Shown here: piece by piece, positions 24,696 through 32,900 of the stretch
Layout of the letters: each line of letters begins with the position of its first letter
How positions within the stretch are numbered: the stretch's first letter is position 1
DNA from: Acidobacteriota bacterium
GTDB taxonomy: Bacteria; Acidobacteriota; Thermoanaerobaculia; Multivoradales; JAHEKO01
Direction: 5' to 3'
Assembly (NCBI GenBank): GCA_029862975.1
Contig: JAOTWP010000035.1
Coordinates: forward strand, 1 to 33,571
DNA length: 33,571 nt
Translations under genes and position numbers: made by a program
Notes under the pieces: generated by a model
Databases searched by the model: none
Seen by the model: only the letters and a program-made list of their open reading frames with translations
Told to the model about the DNA's origin: nothing

Positions 24696-24724
24696 AGCTG
24701 TCCCTCTTTTCACTCTTTTCACTA
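24696..24724. repeat. dispersed repeat family B, single degenerate copy
   Basis: CTGTCCCTCTTTTCAC followed by a second CTCTTTTCAC matches the core of the large array at 28410-28645. It lies in the 401-bp gap 24424-24824 between two minus-strand genes; the rest of that gap shows no gene or other structure I can support. Confidence 0.55.
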
Positions 24725-24824
24725 CGGGTGCCCCGGGGCGCGGCAGGGGGACCCGACGTCAGGCTTCGCACGGCGTCCGAGCGAGTGACGAAGGCGGCAC
24801 GCCCGTTCTCCTGAAGGTCGTCGC

Positions 24825-25310
24825 CTACTCGATGCGGATTCGAATCGAGCCTTCGTCCTCGAGCTCGAGCTCGGCTCGTGCGTCGCGGGAGAGCTGGGTG
24901 CGATGGCCCAGCATGCACTCGGCTACGGCCCAGGGGAGCGACACGTGGGCGTCTCTCTCCGCGCCCTTGGCGATCTCGAGCTCCAGCTGGCCGTGGCGTC
25001 GGCGCGCCTTGATCAGCTTGCCCTCGTCGTCCCGAAAGCGGTACTTGGCCCCCTCGCCCCGGCGGTCGAGGTGTCTGAGCATCGCTCGGGTGTCGTCGTC
25101 GGTGGTGACGTCGCAGTCGACGTCCGCCCCGGCGAGGCCCTCGAGGATGCCGTCGACGAATCCTCCCGAGATGGAGAACGAGATGTCGGCTCCGTCTTCG
25201 CCCTCGATTCGAACACTGAGCTCCTTGTCCTTTGTGCCGGCGGAGACGACGGTCGCGAGCATGAGCAGCGTCATGGCGAGCCAGCTGCTTCTGGTGAGTG
25301 CGGTGCGCAT
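24825..25310 (-). CDS. secreted protein of unknown function
   Basis: A 161-residue protein with AAGGAGGAA upstream of the ATG. The signal peptide is MRTALTRSSWLAMTLLMLATVVSAG. The mature part is highly charged, with alternating Asp/Glu and Arg/Lys and beta-strand periodicity (KELSVRIEGEDGADISFSIS; SIRIRIE at the end). A central segment has TTDDDTRAMLRHLDRRGEGAKYRF. No family recognised. The charge pattern suggests a soluble periplasmic protein. It is divergent from the four-helix protein at 25530, with 219 bp between starts. Confidence 0.7.
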   Translation of the reverse strand: MRTALTRSSWLAMTLLMLATVVSAGTKDKELSVRIEGEDGADISFSISGGFVDGILEGLAGADVDCDVTTDDDTRAMLRHLDRRGEGAKYRFRDDEGKLIKARRRHGQLELEIAKGAERDAHVSLPWAVAECMLGHRTQLSRDARAELELEDEGSIRIRIE

Positions 25311-25529
25311 GGCCTGATTCCTCCTTCGACTCCCCCCTACGCGGCGGCGGGAGCGTGAGTTTCAGGCGGGACGTCTGATGAGTTCCCCTTTCCGCCTCTC
25401 TCGAGGCGTCACCTACTGCGACGGAGCTACCGCACGAGATTCTCGAGCGCCACGATCTCGATGGCTTAGGCTAAGGGGCAAGGCGGGACGGGCTTCGAAG
25501 GTGAGTGTTCCGCCCAAGGAGGCGCCGTG

Positions 25530-25898
25530 ATGAAGGAAGGGATCCTGTGGCTACGGGCCGGGTACTGGCTGGCGGCGATCGCCGATTTTGGCGTTGCCGG
25601 CCTGGTGCTCGTGCCCGAGCGGATGGGCGTGGCGGGTTACGTGTACCCGATGGGGCTGATGTCGAGCGTCGCGTTCTCGTGGGCCGTTCTTCTGGTGATG
25701 GCGGACCGGAGACCGCTGGAGCGGCGCTGGATCGTCCCGCCGACGATTCTAGTGGTGGCGCTGCTGGGGGTCGCGGCGTTGCACGCCGGCTGGACGGGGC
25801 TCATTCCGACGGCCAGGGCAGCGGCGACCGCTCTGTTCGCGGCCTTCCTCGTCGGTGTGTTGACCGTCGGTTATCGACGGTCCGCGCTGGCGGCCTGA
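25530..25898 (+). CDS. small four-helix membrane protein
   Basis: A 122-residue protein with AAGGAGG seven nt before the ATG at 25530 (a GTG one codon earlier is possible). Four hydrophobic segments at about residues 8-28, 38-58, 68-88 and 94-114 are separated by short charged loops (PERMG, DRRPLERR). No conserved motif recognised. Followed by repeat-rich DNA. Confidence 0.75.
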   Translation: MKEGILWLRAGYWLAAIADFGVAGLVLVPERMGVAGYVYPMGLMSSVAFSWAVLLVMADRRPLERRWIVPPTILVVALLGVAALHAGWTGLIPTARAAATALFAAFLVGVLTVGYRRSALAA

Positions 25899-25925
25899 GA
25901 CGGACGCCTCCAACTCGGGAATCAC

Positions 25926-26011
25926 GGTGACAGGATACTCATTTCCTCAAGTTGCGAATCACGTGATGAGTATCCTGTCCCCGCATTGCTAACGAGTATC
26001 GTGTCCCCGCA
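25926..26011. repeat. dispersed repeat family A, hairpin pair plus a third copy
   Basis: GGTGACAGGATACTCAT (25926-25942) faces ATGAGTATCCTGTCCCC (25966-25982), giving a long stem with a loop of about 23 bases. A third, diverged copy (ACGAGTATCGTGTCCCC) follows at 25990. This is the 5' part of the 826-bp gap 25899-26724, which also holds the cluster at 26137-26269 and two gene fragments. Confidence 0.75.
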
Positions 26012-26136
26012 TTTCCTGCGCCCTCGTGAGCAAGCACGGCGTCACCACGCTCTGGCAGGATGGCGGCGCTCTTGCGGTCGCGCTCGCGCTGAGCGTCGGG
26101 GGTCGCCTCCACCGAGGAGGCGCTCGGGAGGCGCGT

Positions 26137-26269
26137 CGAAAATCGGTGACAGGCCACTCATTCGAAAATCGGTGACAGGCTACTCGAAAATCGGTGACAG
26201 GCTACTCATTCCTTCGCGGCTGAGCTCGGGGCCTTTGGCTTGAAATGAGTAGCCTGTCACCGATTTTCG
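26137..26269. repeat. dispersed repeat family A, three direct copies and one inverted
   Basis: CGAAAATCGGTGACAGGC starts three direct copies at about 26137, 26163 and 26185; each continues with a CTACTC or CCACTC variant. An inverted copy (ATGAGTAGCCTGTCACCG) ends at 26269. The third direct and the inverted copy can pair around about 33 bases. The spacing between direct copies (26 and 22 bp) is too short for CRISPR spacers. Confidence 0.8.
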
Positions 26270-26270
26270 T

Positions 26271-26393
26271 CCGGAGAAGGGCCCGGTCTGGATCTCGGTC
26301 GCGGGAAGCGGCATCTCATGGCTCCACGTGCGGCTCGATCCACGGCCGAAGTACTACCGCTACGCGCCGTATCGCACCAGCCCGGATCCTTGA
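26271..26393 (+). pseudogene. possible 3' gene stub abutting the repeat cluster
   Basis: Directly after the last repeat base, a plus-strand frame reads PEKGPVWISVAGSGISWLHV and RLDPRPKYYRYAPYRTSPDP before TGA (26391-26393). The composition is protein-like (aromatic, Trp, Tyr), but there is no start codon or ribosome site, and the frame begins at the repeat edge. It could be the end of a gene cut by the repeat. No family recognised. Confidence 0.3.
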
Positions 26394-26409
26394 GCCTCTT
26401 GGGGGTCGC

Positions 26410-26590
26410 TTCGGGCATCTCGTCCTTCCCCGCTCGCACGAGGAACAGCGGCACGTCGTCGGGCAGCTCGTCGACCGACCCGCTCCTGCGCGGTCCGCGG
26501 AGGACCGCAGGCACGAAAGCCGCGACAAACGGAAACGCCAGCCGCTGAAAGGCTGGCGCTTCGATGCGGCGAACGGCGAACGAAACCGCC
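26410..26590 (-). pseudogene. fragment of an alpha/beta-hydrolase-like gene
   Basis: A minus-strand frame contains AFPFVAAFVPAVLRGPRR, then SVDELPDDVPLFLVRAGKDE and MP. LPxDVPLFxxRAGxDxMP is a stretch typical of dienelactone-hydrolase-like alpha/beta hydrolases near the catalytic Asp. The nucleophile region, the catalytic His region and a start are missing, and the frame runs on into non-protein-like sequence, so this is a remnant. Family assignment is by pattern only. Confidence 0.4.
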
Positions 26591-26724
26591 CGCGCCTCCG
26601 CGTTGGCTGCCGCGGCCGTCAGTCTACGCGTCGGGTGCAGCGGCCGCAATCGCGACGCAGAGCCTCGAGTGCTCTCGCACGGGTCGTTCCCCGTCGCATC
26701 TAGACATGCTCCCTTGGGGCAGCT

Positions 26725-28149
26725 TCACTCGTGGCACTGGAACGGCGGCTGCCCGCTTCGGTCGTAGAGGCCCGTCCACCAGTCCATCACGCTGTTGGAG
26801 CAGCCGAACTTCGAGTGACCCTCGCCGTAGCCGCAGGCCTGGATGATCTGGGCACAGCTGCAGCCGCCGGTCTGGACGATTGAGAAGCTCCTGCCGGAAC
26901 CTTCTCCAGGCGGCAGCCGCGTGTCGAGCTCGCTGTCGTCGTCGATCAGGGCCCAGCGGTTCATCCCCAGCCGAACGGTCGGCACGGCCTCCGGAATCTG
27001 CGTCTCCGGGCAGATATCCGAGTCGTTGGGCACGCAGTCCTTGTCGTCGTCGGGGCAAAGCGTGAGACGCCAGATCTCGCCGCCGGTCCTGCGGTTCTGG
27101 GTACCCGCATAGAGGTCGCGCTGGAAGGGGACCATGCTGGCGTATTCATTGCCGGCGTCACGGTCGAAGCCGTCGAAGTTGAGCTGGGTCCATTCTGAAC
27201 CGTCGTAACGCCAGATCTGGGTGCCGCTCACCTCGTTGCGCGTGGAGGTGTAAAGGTAGCCGTCGTGCGCCATCAGGCCGTAGCCGCCCGTGTTGTCGGG
27301 GTTGCCGAAGCCGCCGTCGACCACCCGGACCCAGCTCGAGCCGTCGTAGGACCAGACCTCCATGCCGGTCGCTTCGTTGATCGTGGCCACGTAGAGCGCG
27401 CCCCGGTAGACGACCGGCTGGTAGGCGATCTCGTTGTCCGGCGTGCCGAAGCCGTTGACGTTGACCTGGGTCCAGGTCGTGTTCTCTTCGTACCTCCACA
27501 CCTGGGTTCCGAGGACCTCGTTGTCGGTGCTCGTATAAAGCCGGTCTTCGAACACCGCGAAGCCGAGCGCCAGGTCGTTCGTCGCGGGGTAGCCGAATCC
27601 GTCCTCGTTGACCTGCCTCCACTGCGTCCCGTCGTAGCGCCACACCTCGGCCCCCGTATAGTCGTTGATCGTCCCCGCGTACAGGTGACCGCCAAAGACC
27701 ACCGAGGGATACAAAGCCACGTTGTTCGCGTCGTCGATGCCTCCGGCGACGACCTGAGACCAGCCGGTTCCGTCATAGACCCAGACCTCGCCGCCGTCGG
27801 CGACATTGAGCGTGCCGGCGTATAGGAGGCCCTGATAGACGGCCACCGGCACGGCGGCGATGTTGTCCGGATCGTCGAATCCGTCGTCACCGACCTGGGT
27901 CCACGTCGAGCCGTCGTAGGTCCACACTCTGGCGCCATTGGTCTCGTTCTCGCTGCCCACGAACAGCAACCCGTCGTAGACCACGGCTGGGTCGATCGAC
28001 CCGTTGGTCTCATCTCCCAGGCCATCCGCACCCACCTGGACCCAGTCTCCCGGGCCGGGAGGGGGTTGACTGGTTGCGGGCAACGCCACGAGGACGAGAG
28101 CCATGCCAAGTCCTACTGCCCGAGCTGTCGAAAGTCGCACGATCTCCAT
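26725..28149 (-). CDS. secreted beta-propeller-like repeat protein with Cys-rich tail
   Basis: A 474-residue protein; ATG at 28149 is preceded by GGAGGAA, which itself lies in an upstream GTG reading. The signal peptide ends near ATSQPPPG. About seven repeats of about 50 residues follow, each with WTQVxxDGFxxPxN, a VYxGxLYxGT strand and GxEVWRYDG, the plan of kelch/propeller blades. After the propeller, CPDDDKDCVPNDSDICPE is a thrombospondin-type-3-like calcium loop. The last 75 residues are Cys-rich (GGCSCAQIIQACGYG; FGCSNSVMDWW; FQCHE), probably disulfide-bonded. Likely an extracellular binding or matrix protein; no enzymatic motif seen. Confidence 0.85.
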   Translation of the reverse strand: MEIVRLSTARAVGLGMALVLVALPATSQPPPGPGDWVQVGADGLGDETNGSIDPAVVYDGLLFVGSENETNGARVWTYDGSTWTQVGDDGFDDPDNIAAVPVAVYQGLLYAGTLNVADGGEVWVYDGTGWSQVVAGGIDDANNVALYPSVVFGGHLYAGTINDYTGAEVWRYDGTQWRQVNEDGFGYPATNDLALGFAVFEDRLYTSTDNEVLGTQVWRYEENTTWTQVNVNGFGTPDNEIAYQPVVYRGALYVATINEATGMEVWSYDGSSWVRVVDGGFGNPDNTGGYGLMAHDGYLYTSTRNEVSGTQIWRYDGSEWTQLNFDGFDRDAGNEYASMVPFQRDLYAGTQNRRTGGEIWRLTLCPDDDKDCVPNDSDICPETQIPEAVPTVRLGMNRWALIDDDSELDTRLPPGEGSGRSFSIVQTGGCSCAQIIQACGYGEGHSKFGCSNSVMDWWTGLYDRSGQPPFQCHE

Positions 28150-28409
28150 TGGGCATTCCTCCACGAAAAGCGTTCGGGGGAGGATTCCCCCTAACCCTTC
28201 GGCGGCCCGGCGGTCTTGGGGATCTTCGTGGCGAGAGAGCCCGCGCGAAGACGCGAGGACCCGTGGCTTTGCGGCGCTGGGTTTCCCCAGGTGAGCCCTT
28301 GTCGGGGCGGAAACAGGCTACCGCACGCCTACGAATCCGTCACCACCCCCAAGGGCGGCGCCTCCCACGGCTGAACCTCGTGGAAGAGAGGGAAAAGAGG
28401 GGAAAAGAG

Positions 28410-28645
28410 GGAAAAGAGGGACAGGTACAAAGCACAGAGAAAAGGGGAAAAGAGGGACAGGTACAAAGCAAGCTCACAGACGCCTCATAGAGTTGAACCT
28501 GTCCCTCTTTTCCACAGACGACTCATAGAGTTGAACCTGTCCCTCTTTTCCCCGAGTTGAACCTGTCCCCCTTTTCCCTAGAGTTGAACCTGTCCCTCTT
28601 TTCCCTACCTCTTTTCCCCTCTTTTCCTGTCCCTCTTTCCCCTCT
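28410..28645. repeat. dispersed repeat family B array with inverted arms
   Basis: Two copies of GGAAAAGAGGGACAGGT (28410-28434 and 28446-28470 with flanks) face four copies of the inverse, ACCTGTCCCTCTTTTCC, in units starting at 28491, 28529, 28555 and 28582, followed by degenerate CTCTTTTCC repeats. The arms can fold into several alternative hairpins. The array is purine-rich on its left and pyrimidine-rich on its right. It occupies the 600-bp gap 28150-28749; no gene is seen in the remaining part, 28150-28385. Confidence 0.8.
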
Positions 28646-28749
28646 TTTCCGCTCGAAGAGGATGAGGGGTCCAGGCAACCTTCTCTTCGTCCCTGCCGTA
28701 GGTATTCTCGGCACCAGCGCCCGCTGCTGGGAGCTGGTGGGAGAAGCGG

Positions 28750-29520
28750 ATGAATCGGATCGCGCGGAGAATCCTCAAGGTCTTCGCCTGGGTTGGGCTC
28801 GCGATCGTGCTCCTGTTCGCGCTCCAGGTCTCCATCCTCGCCTTTCCCTCGCCCTGGTTCGACGGCTCGGTACGGAAGGAGAACCTGAGCCTCTACTACA
28901 AGGGCGCGGCGCGGGCAGAGATGCAAGCGCTGGTCGAGGACGTGCTGCGTCGGGTTCAGACTGCCGAGGTCTACCGGGAGGACGTCCACCTGCGGGTCTT
29001 CATCTGTCCCAGCCAGGACCTGTTCGACGTCTTTGCGCGGCTGTCTCGTGTGCCCACCAGCGTGCCCGGGTTCAACCTGAGCCTCTTGAACAACTCGTTC
29101 GTGTCCATGCCTCGCCTGGAGCAGCGTCGGGCGGCCAACCGAGGCCTCGTCACGCACTCCGCTATCGACGGCGGCCTCGCCCACGGCGTTGCCCACGAGC
29201 TGATTCACGACTACGTGCGCGAGCGGATCGGATACCGAGAGCACTTGCGGATACCGCGCTGGAAGTCGGAGGGCTACGCCGAGTACGCGGCGAACCGGAC
29301 GGCGGTGCGGCTGGACAGCCGGGCTACGCTGGCGCGGCGGATCGAGATCCTCCAGGACGAACTGACCGACGCCCGAGCGCGGGACTACTACGAAGCGGTG
29401 CTGATCGTCGAGTTCCTGGCCGAGCAGCAAGGGTACTCGTTCGCCGAGATCATGGCTGGCGACGTGACCCGACAGACGGCGCGACGGCAACTCATGGCGT
29501 GGTACGCCGACCGGCGCTGA
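28750..29520 (+). CDS. membrane-anchored HExxH metallopeptidase-like protein
   Basis: A 256-residue protein with GGGAG upstream of the ATG. An N-terminal membrane segment (residues about 10-32, VFAWVGLAIVLLFALQV) anchors an outside domain. VAHELIHDYV contains H149-E150-x2-H153, and SEGYAEYAA at 173-181 supplies E174 and E178, so HExxH followed about 21 residues later by Glu fits a gluzincin-type zinc site. FICPSQDLFDVFAR and NSFVSMPRLE precede the motif. Substrate unknown. It precedes the TIR-CHAT gene by 451 bp, with a gene stub and a repeat in between, so a link is unproven. Confidence 0.8.
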   Translation: MNRIARRILKVFAWVGLAIVLLFALQVSILAFPSPWFDGSVRKENLSLYYKGAARAEMQALVEDVLRRVQTAEVYREDVHLRVFICPSQDLFDVFARLSRVPTSVPGFNLSLLNNSFVSMPRLEQRRAANRGLVTHSAIDGGLAHGVAHELIHDYVRERIGYREHLRIPRWKSEGYAEYAANRTAVRLDSRATLARRIEILQDELTDARARDYYEAVLIVEFLAEQQGYSFAEIMAGDVTRQTARRQLMAWYADRR

Positions 29521-29542
29521 GAGAGCGGCCGACGAGACCGGA

Positions 29543-29768
29543 TCACAGTCTCGAGCGAACCTCTTCGAGGATGGCATCGAAGGCGGGATCAGCGCGCAGC
29601 GAGTCGAGGTCGTCGTCTTCGTAGATGCGATGGTTCGCCCAACCGGTCTCAAGGGCGCGATGAAGGGCGTCCAGGGCGCCGGCGGCATCACCGGCGAGCG
29701 CCTGGATGCAGGCCTGGTCGTAGAGATTCCAACCGGTGGCACCGTGCCCGACACCGAAGATCCTCCGG
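29543..29768 (-). pseudogene. 3' stub of a TPR-repeat gene cut at a repeat
   Basis: The minus-strand frame ending at TGA 29543-29545 encodes NLYDQACIQALAGDAAGALD, then ALHRALETGW and DLDSLRADPAFDAILEEV. This is the typical last tetratricopeptide repeat and tail found at the end of bacterial TPR proteins and kinases. The coding sense stops at a family-A repeat (29769-29794), and nothing upstream continues the protein. The stub lies in the 451-bp gap 29521-29971. Confidence 0.6.
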
Positions 29769-29794
29769 AAAAGCGGTGACAGGCTACTCATTTC
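29769..29794. repeat. dispersed repeat family A, single copy
   Basis: GGTGACAGGCTACTCATTTC with an AAAAGC lead lies exactly at the broken end of the TPR stub. It matches the copies at 26137-26210. The following 175 bp to the TIR-CHAT gene contain no other recognised feature. Confidence 0.75.
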
Positions 29795-29971
29795 GGCGCG
29801 GCCGATTCGAGCCCCCGAACACCGTCTCGAACCGCTGTTGGTGGCGCTCCAACGCGTTTCCCCTATATCGACGACGCGACTTTCGACATTCGCGTGGAAC
29901 CAACCCGGTAGAATGGTGGTGCAGCTCTCGCCTGTCGGCAACGGAGTCAGGAGCAGCGGACAGAACCGGCC

Positions 29972-32900
29972 GTGCCTCTCGAGATCTTCCTCTCCTACCC
30001 CTCGGCAACAAGGGACGCCGTCCGCGAGGTCGAAGTCGCGCTTCGGGCGGAGGGCCACGAGGTCTTCTTCGACGAGAGCGACCTGCCGCCGGGCGACAGC
30101 TACAACGAGCAGATCCGCCGCGCCATCCGCGCCTGCGACCTCTTCATCTTCTTCATCACGCCCGACTCGGTCGCCACGGGCAGGTATGCCCTGACCGAAT
30201 TGAGCATCGCCGCGGCGCGCTGGGAGAACTTCGTCGATCACATCCTGCCGGTTGTTCTCGAAGAGACCCCCTTGGGCGAGATGCCGGCGGTGCTGCGGGC
30301 GGTCACCCTCCTCAAGCCGCAGGGTAACCTGGCGGCCGAGGTGGCGCTGGCGGTCGAGAGAATCGAGCGCAAGCTGAGGGGCACGGACCCGGCGCGGCCC
30401 GCGGCGGTCGAGGCTGGCGCCGGGCCGCCGATCATCGGGTCGCCGAGCTACCGACCGCTGAAGCTGGAGCTCAGGGCGGGCGCCGCGGGAGAGTTTGCGG
30501 CGGAGATCACCGAGACGCCGGCGGCGCAGCGCGGGGCCGGCTCGCTGCGCATCGATCCGGCTGCCCTCGAGCGGCGTCTGTGGGAGGACCGCATCTCGGT
30601 AGGTGAAGTACGCGCTGGCGTGGAGGCTTTTCTGCCCTCGCCGAAGAGCGTGGAGATCGTCGGCGCAAGCCTGCACGAGGCTCTCTTCGGATCCGAGCTC
30701 GGGTCGAGGCTCGAAGAGGGCCTGCGGCAGGTCCGGCCCCAGCAGGGCGAGGGCGTCCGCTTCCTGCTCGATGCCACCGCGGCTCCCGAGATGGCGCGGC
30801 TGCCGTGGGAGTTCGTCTACGACCGGGAGGAGGAGGACTTCCTCTTCTGGAAGGTGCAGACGCCCGTTGTCCGCTGGCTCGAGGTCTCCCAGCCCACCCC
30901 GACGCTCGAGGTCAGCCCACCACTGCGGCTGCTGATCGCCCTGGCGGCGCCCAGCGACCGGCCGGAGCTGGGAATGGGCGACGAGATCGCACGGCTGGAC
31001 CGCGAGCTCGAAGACCTGGAGCGCGAGCGCTGGGTCACGCCGGTGCGGCTCGAGCACGTGACGCTGGACCGGCTGGACAGGGCGCTGGTGGACCACGCGC
31101 CGCACATCGTGCACTTCATCGGGCACGGGGGATTCGAAGGCGAAGAGGGGGTGCTCTACTTCGAGAGCGACGACCGGCCCGGGGCCAGCGCCGGTCTGAG
31201 CGGACGGCGGCTGGCGGTCTTGCTGAGGAACCACCTCCAGAACCTACGCCTCGTCTTCCTCAACAGCTGCCTCGGGGCCACCGCGTCGCCCGTCGATCCG
31301 TTCGGCGGCCTGGCTCAGACCTTGATCCGGCGGGGTGTCCCGGCGGTCGTCGCCATGCAGTTCCCGATTCGGGACGAGGCGGCGGTCCTGCTAGCGCAGA
31401 AGTTCTATCGCGACTTGGCGGCGTTCGCACCGGTGGACGCGGCGCTCACCGCGGCCCGGGCCTATCTCTACAGCCGTGGCTTCGAGGTCGAGTGGGGAGC
31501 GCCGGCGCTCTACATGCAGGCCCCCGACGGGCGCCTGTTCGCCCCACCGGCCGCGGCCAGGGGTCCGGTGGTCCCGCCAGCAGAGCCACCGCCCCCGCCA
31601 GCGGAGCCGCCCCCGGGGCCGCCACCGGGCGCGCCCGGGCCGCCGCCTTCGAAGCCCGCACCCCAGCCGGTCGAGGCCCCCCCGGCAAGGTCCGGCAGGT
31701 GGCTCGCGCTCGGCCTCGGGTTGGCAGCGCTCGTGATGGTGGCGCTGCTCTTCTGGCCGGGAGGTCTCATGGAAAGGCCGGGCTCGGAAGGAGAGCTGGC
31801 TGCGGGTGAAGACGTCTCGGGCCCAGAGTCAGTCCCGTCACCGGAGCCACCGGAACTCACGCCCTCGGATTACTACCTTCTCTCGAAGCGACTGAGCGGC
31901 GAGGGCGCATCCGAGGATGCGATCCGAGCGCTCGGCGACGCGGTCCGGGTCGAGGGCGGCCGGGAGCGGCTGGAAGAGGTGGAACGACTGAGGTCCGAGG
32001 CCTGGGAGAGCGTCCTGGCGGACGAGCGAGGCCTCGACGCGTTGCGAGCGCTCGTCGGTGCCGAACCGGCTTCGCCCCGGCTGCGGTCGGAAGCGCTCGC
32101 CGTGTTGCAGCAGATGATCGAGGCGGCGATCGCGGCCGGAGACCGCGGCCGCGCCCGAGAGCTGACTCGAACGCTCCTCGCGATCGAACCGGAGAGCGCG
32201 TGGCTGCAGACTCTCCTGGAAAGCGACGACAGTCTGCGGGCGTTTCTGCTTCCCGCCAGCGCCGCTGCAATCCCAGCGAAGGAGGTTCCTGACCTGACGG
32301 GCCGATCGCTCGCCGAGGCCGGTGAGATCCTGCGTTCTCGCGGTCTGGTACTCGGACCGGTCGAGCTTCGCACCGCGGACGGTCCGGCCGGTACCGTTCT
32401 GGAGCAGACACCGGCTGCCGGCGAGCGGCTCGAGAGAGGCGACGCGGTTCGTCTCGTGGTCTCGCAGCCGGCGGCCCCCGCGGGCCTGCGGGTAAGCAAG
32501 CAGGTGATCAACGACGATGGCGGAAGCGCGGGGCCGGAGGATTTCATCCTCGAGGCGGCCGGCGTCAGGCTGAACCTGGAGCGGTGGACGGAGCTGCCGC
32601 CCGGGGTCCAGCAGGTAACGGAGCGACCGGTGGTGAAGGGAGGGTTTCGCTACCGGCCCACGTTCTCCGGGGACTGCGACGCCGAGGGCCGCGTTTCGCT
32701 CGCCCCGGGCGAGATCAAGACCTGCCTGGTCATCAACGACGACGAGCCGCTGCCGCCGCCACCACCTCCGCCACCTCCTCCGCCACCACCACCACCTCCA
32801 CCACCTCTGTTGGAGGAGATCCTCCTCGATGCCGAGCCCCGTCGCTGGACGGTTCGCGGCGCCATGGCGCACGTGGAGCCGACCGGGGGCGACGCGGCCG

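Noticed and set aside
26137..26269. Possible CRISPR-like cluster
   Set aside because: Copies are nearly adjacent and one is inverted, which fits REP-like elements instead.
29795..31234. Minus-strand frame continuing upstream of the TPR stub
   Set aside because: The TPR-like sequence ends at the repeat; beyond it the frame is antisense to the TIR-CHAT gene and not protein-like.
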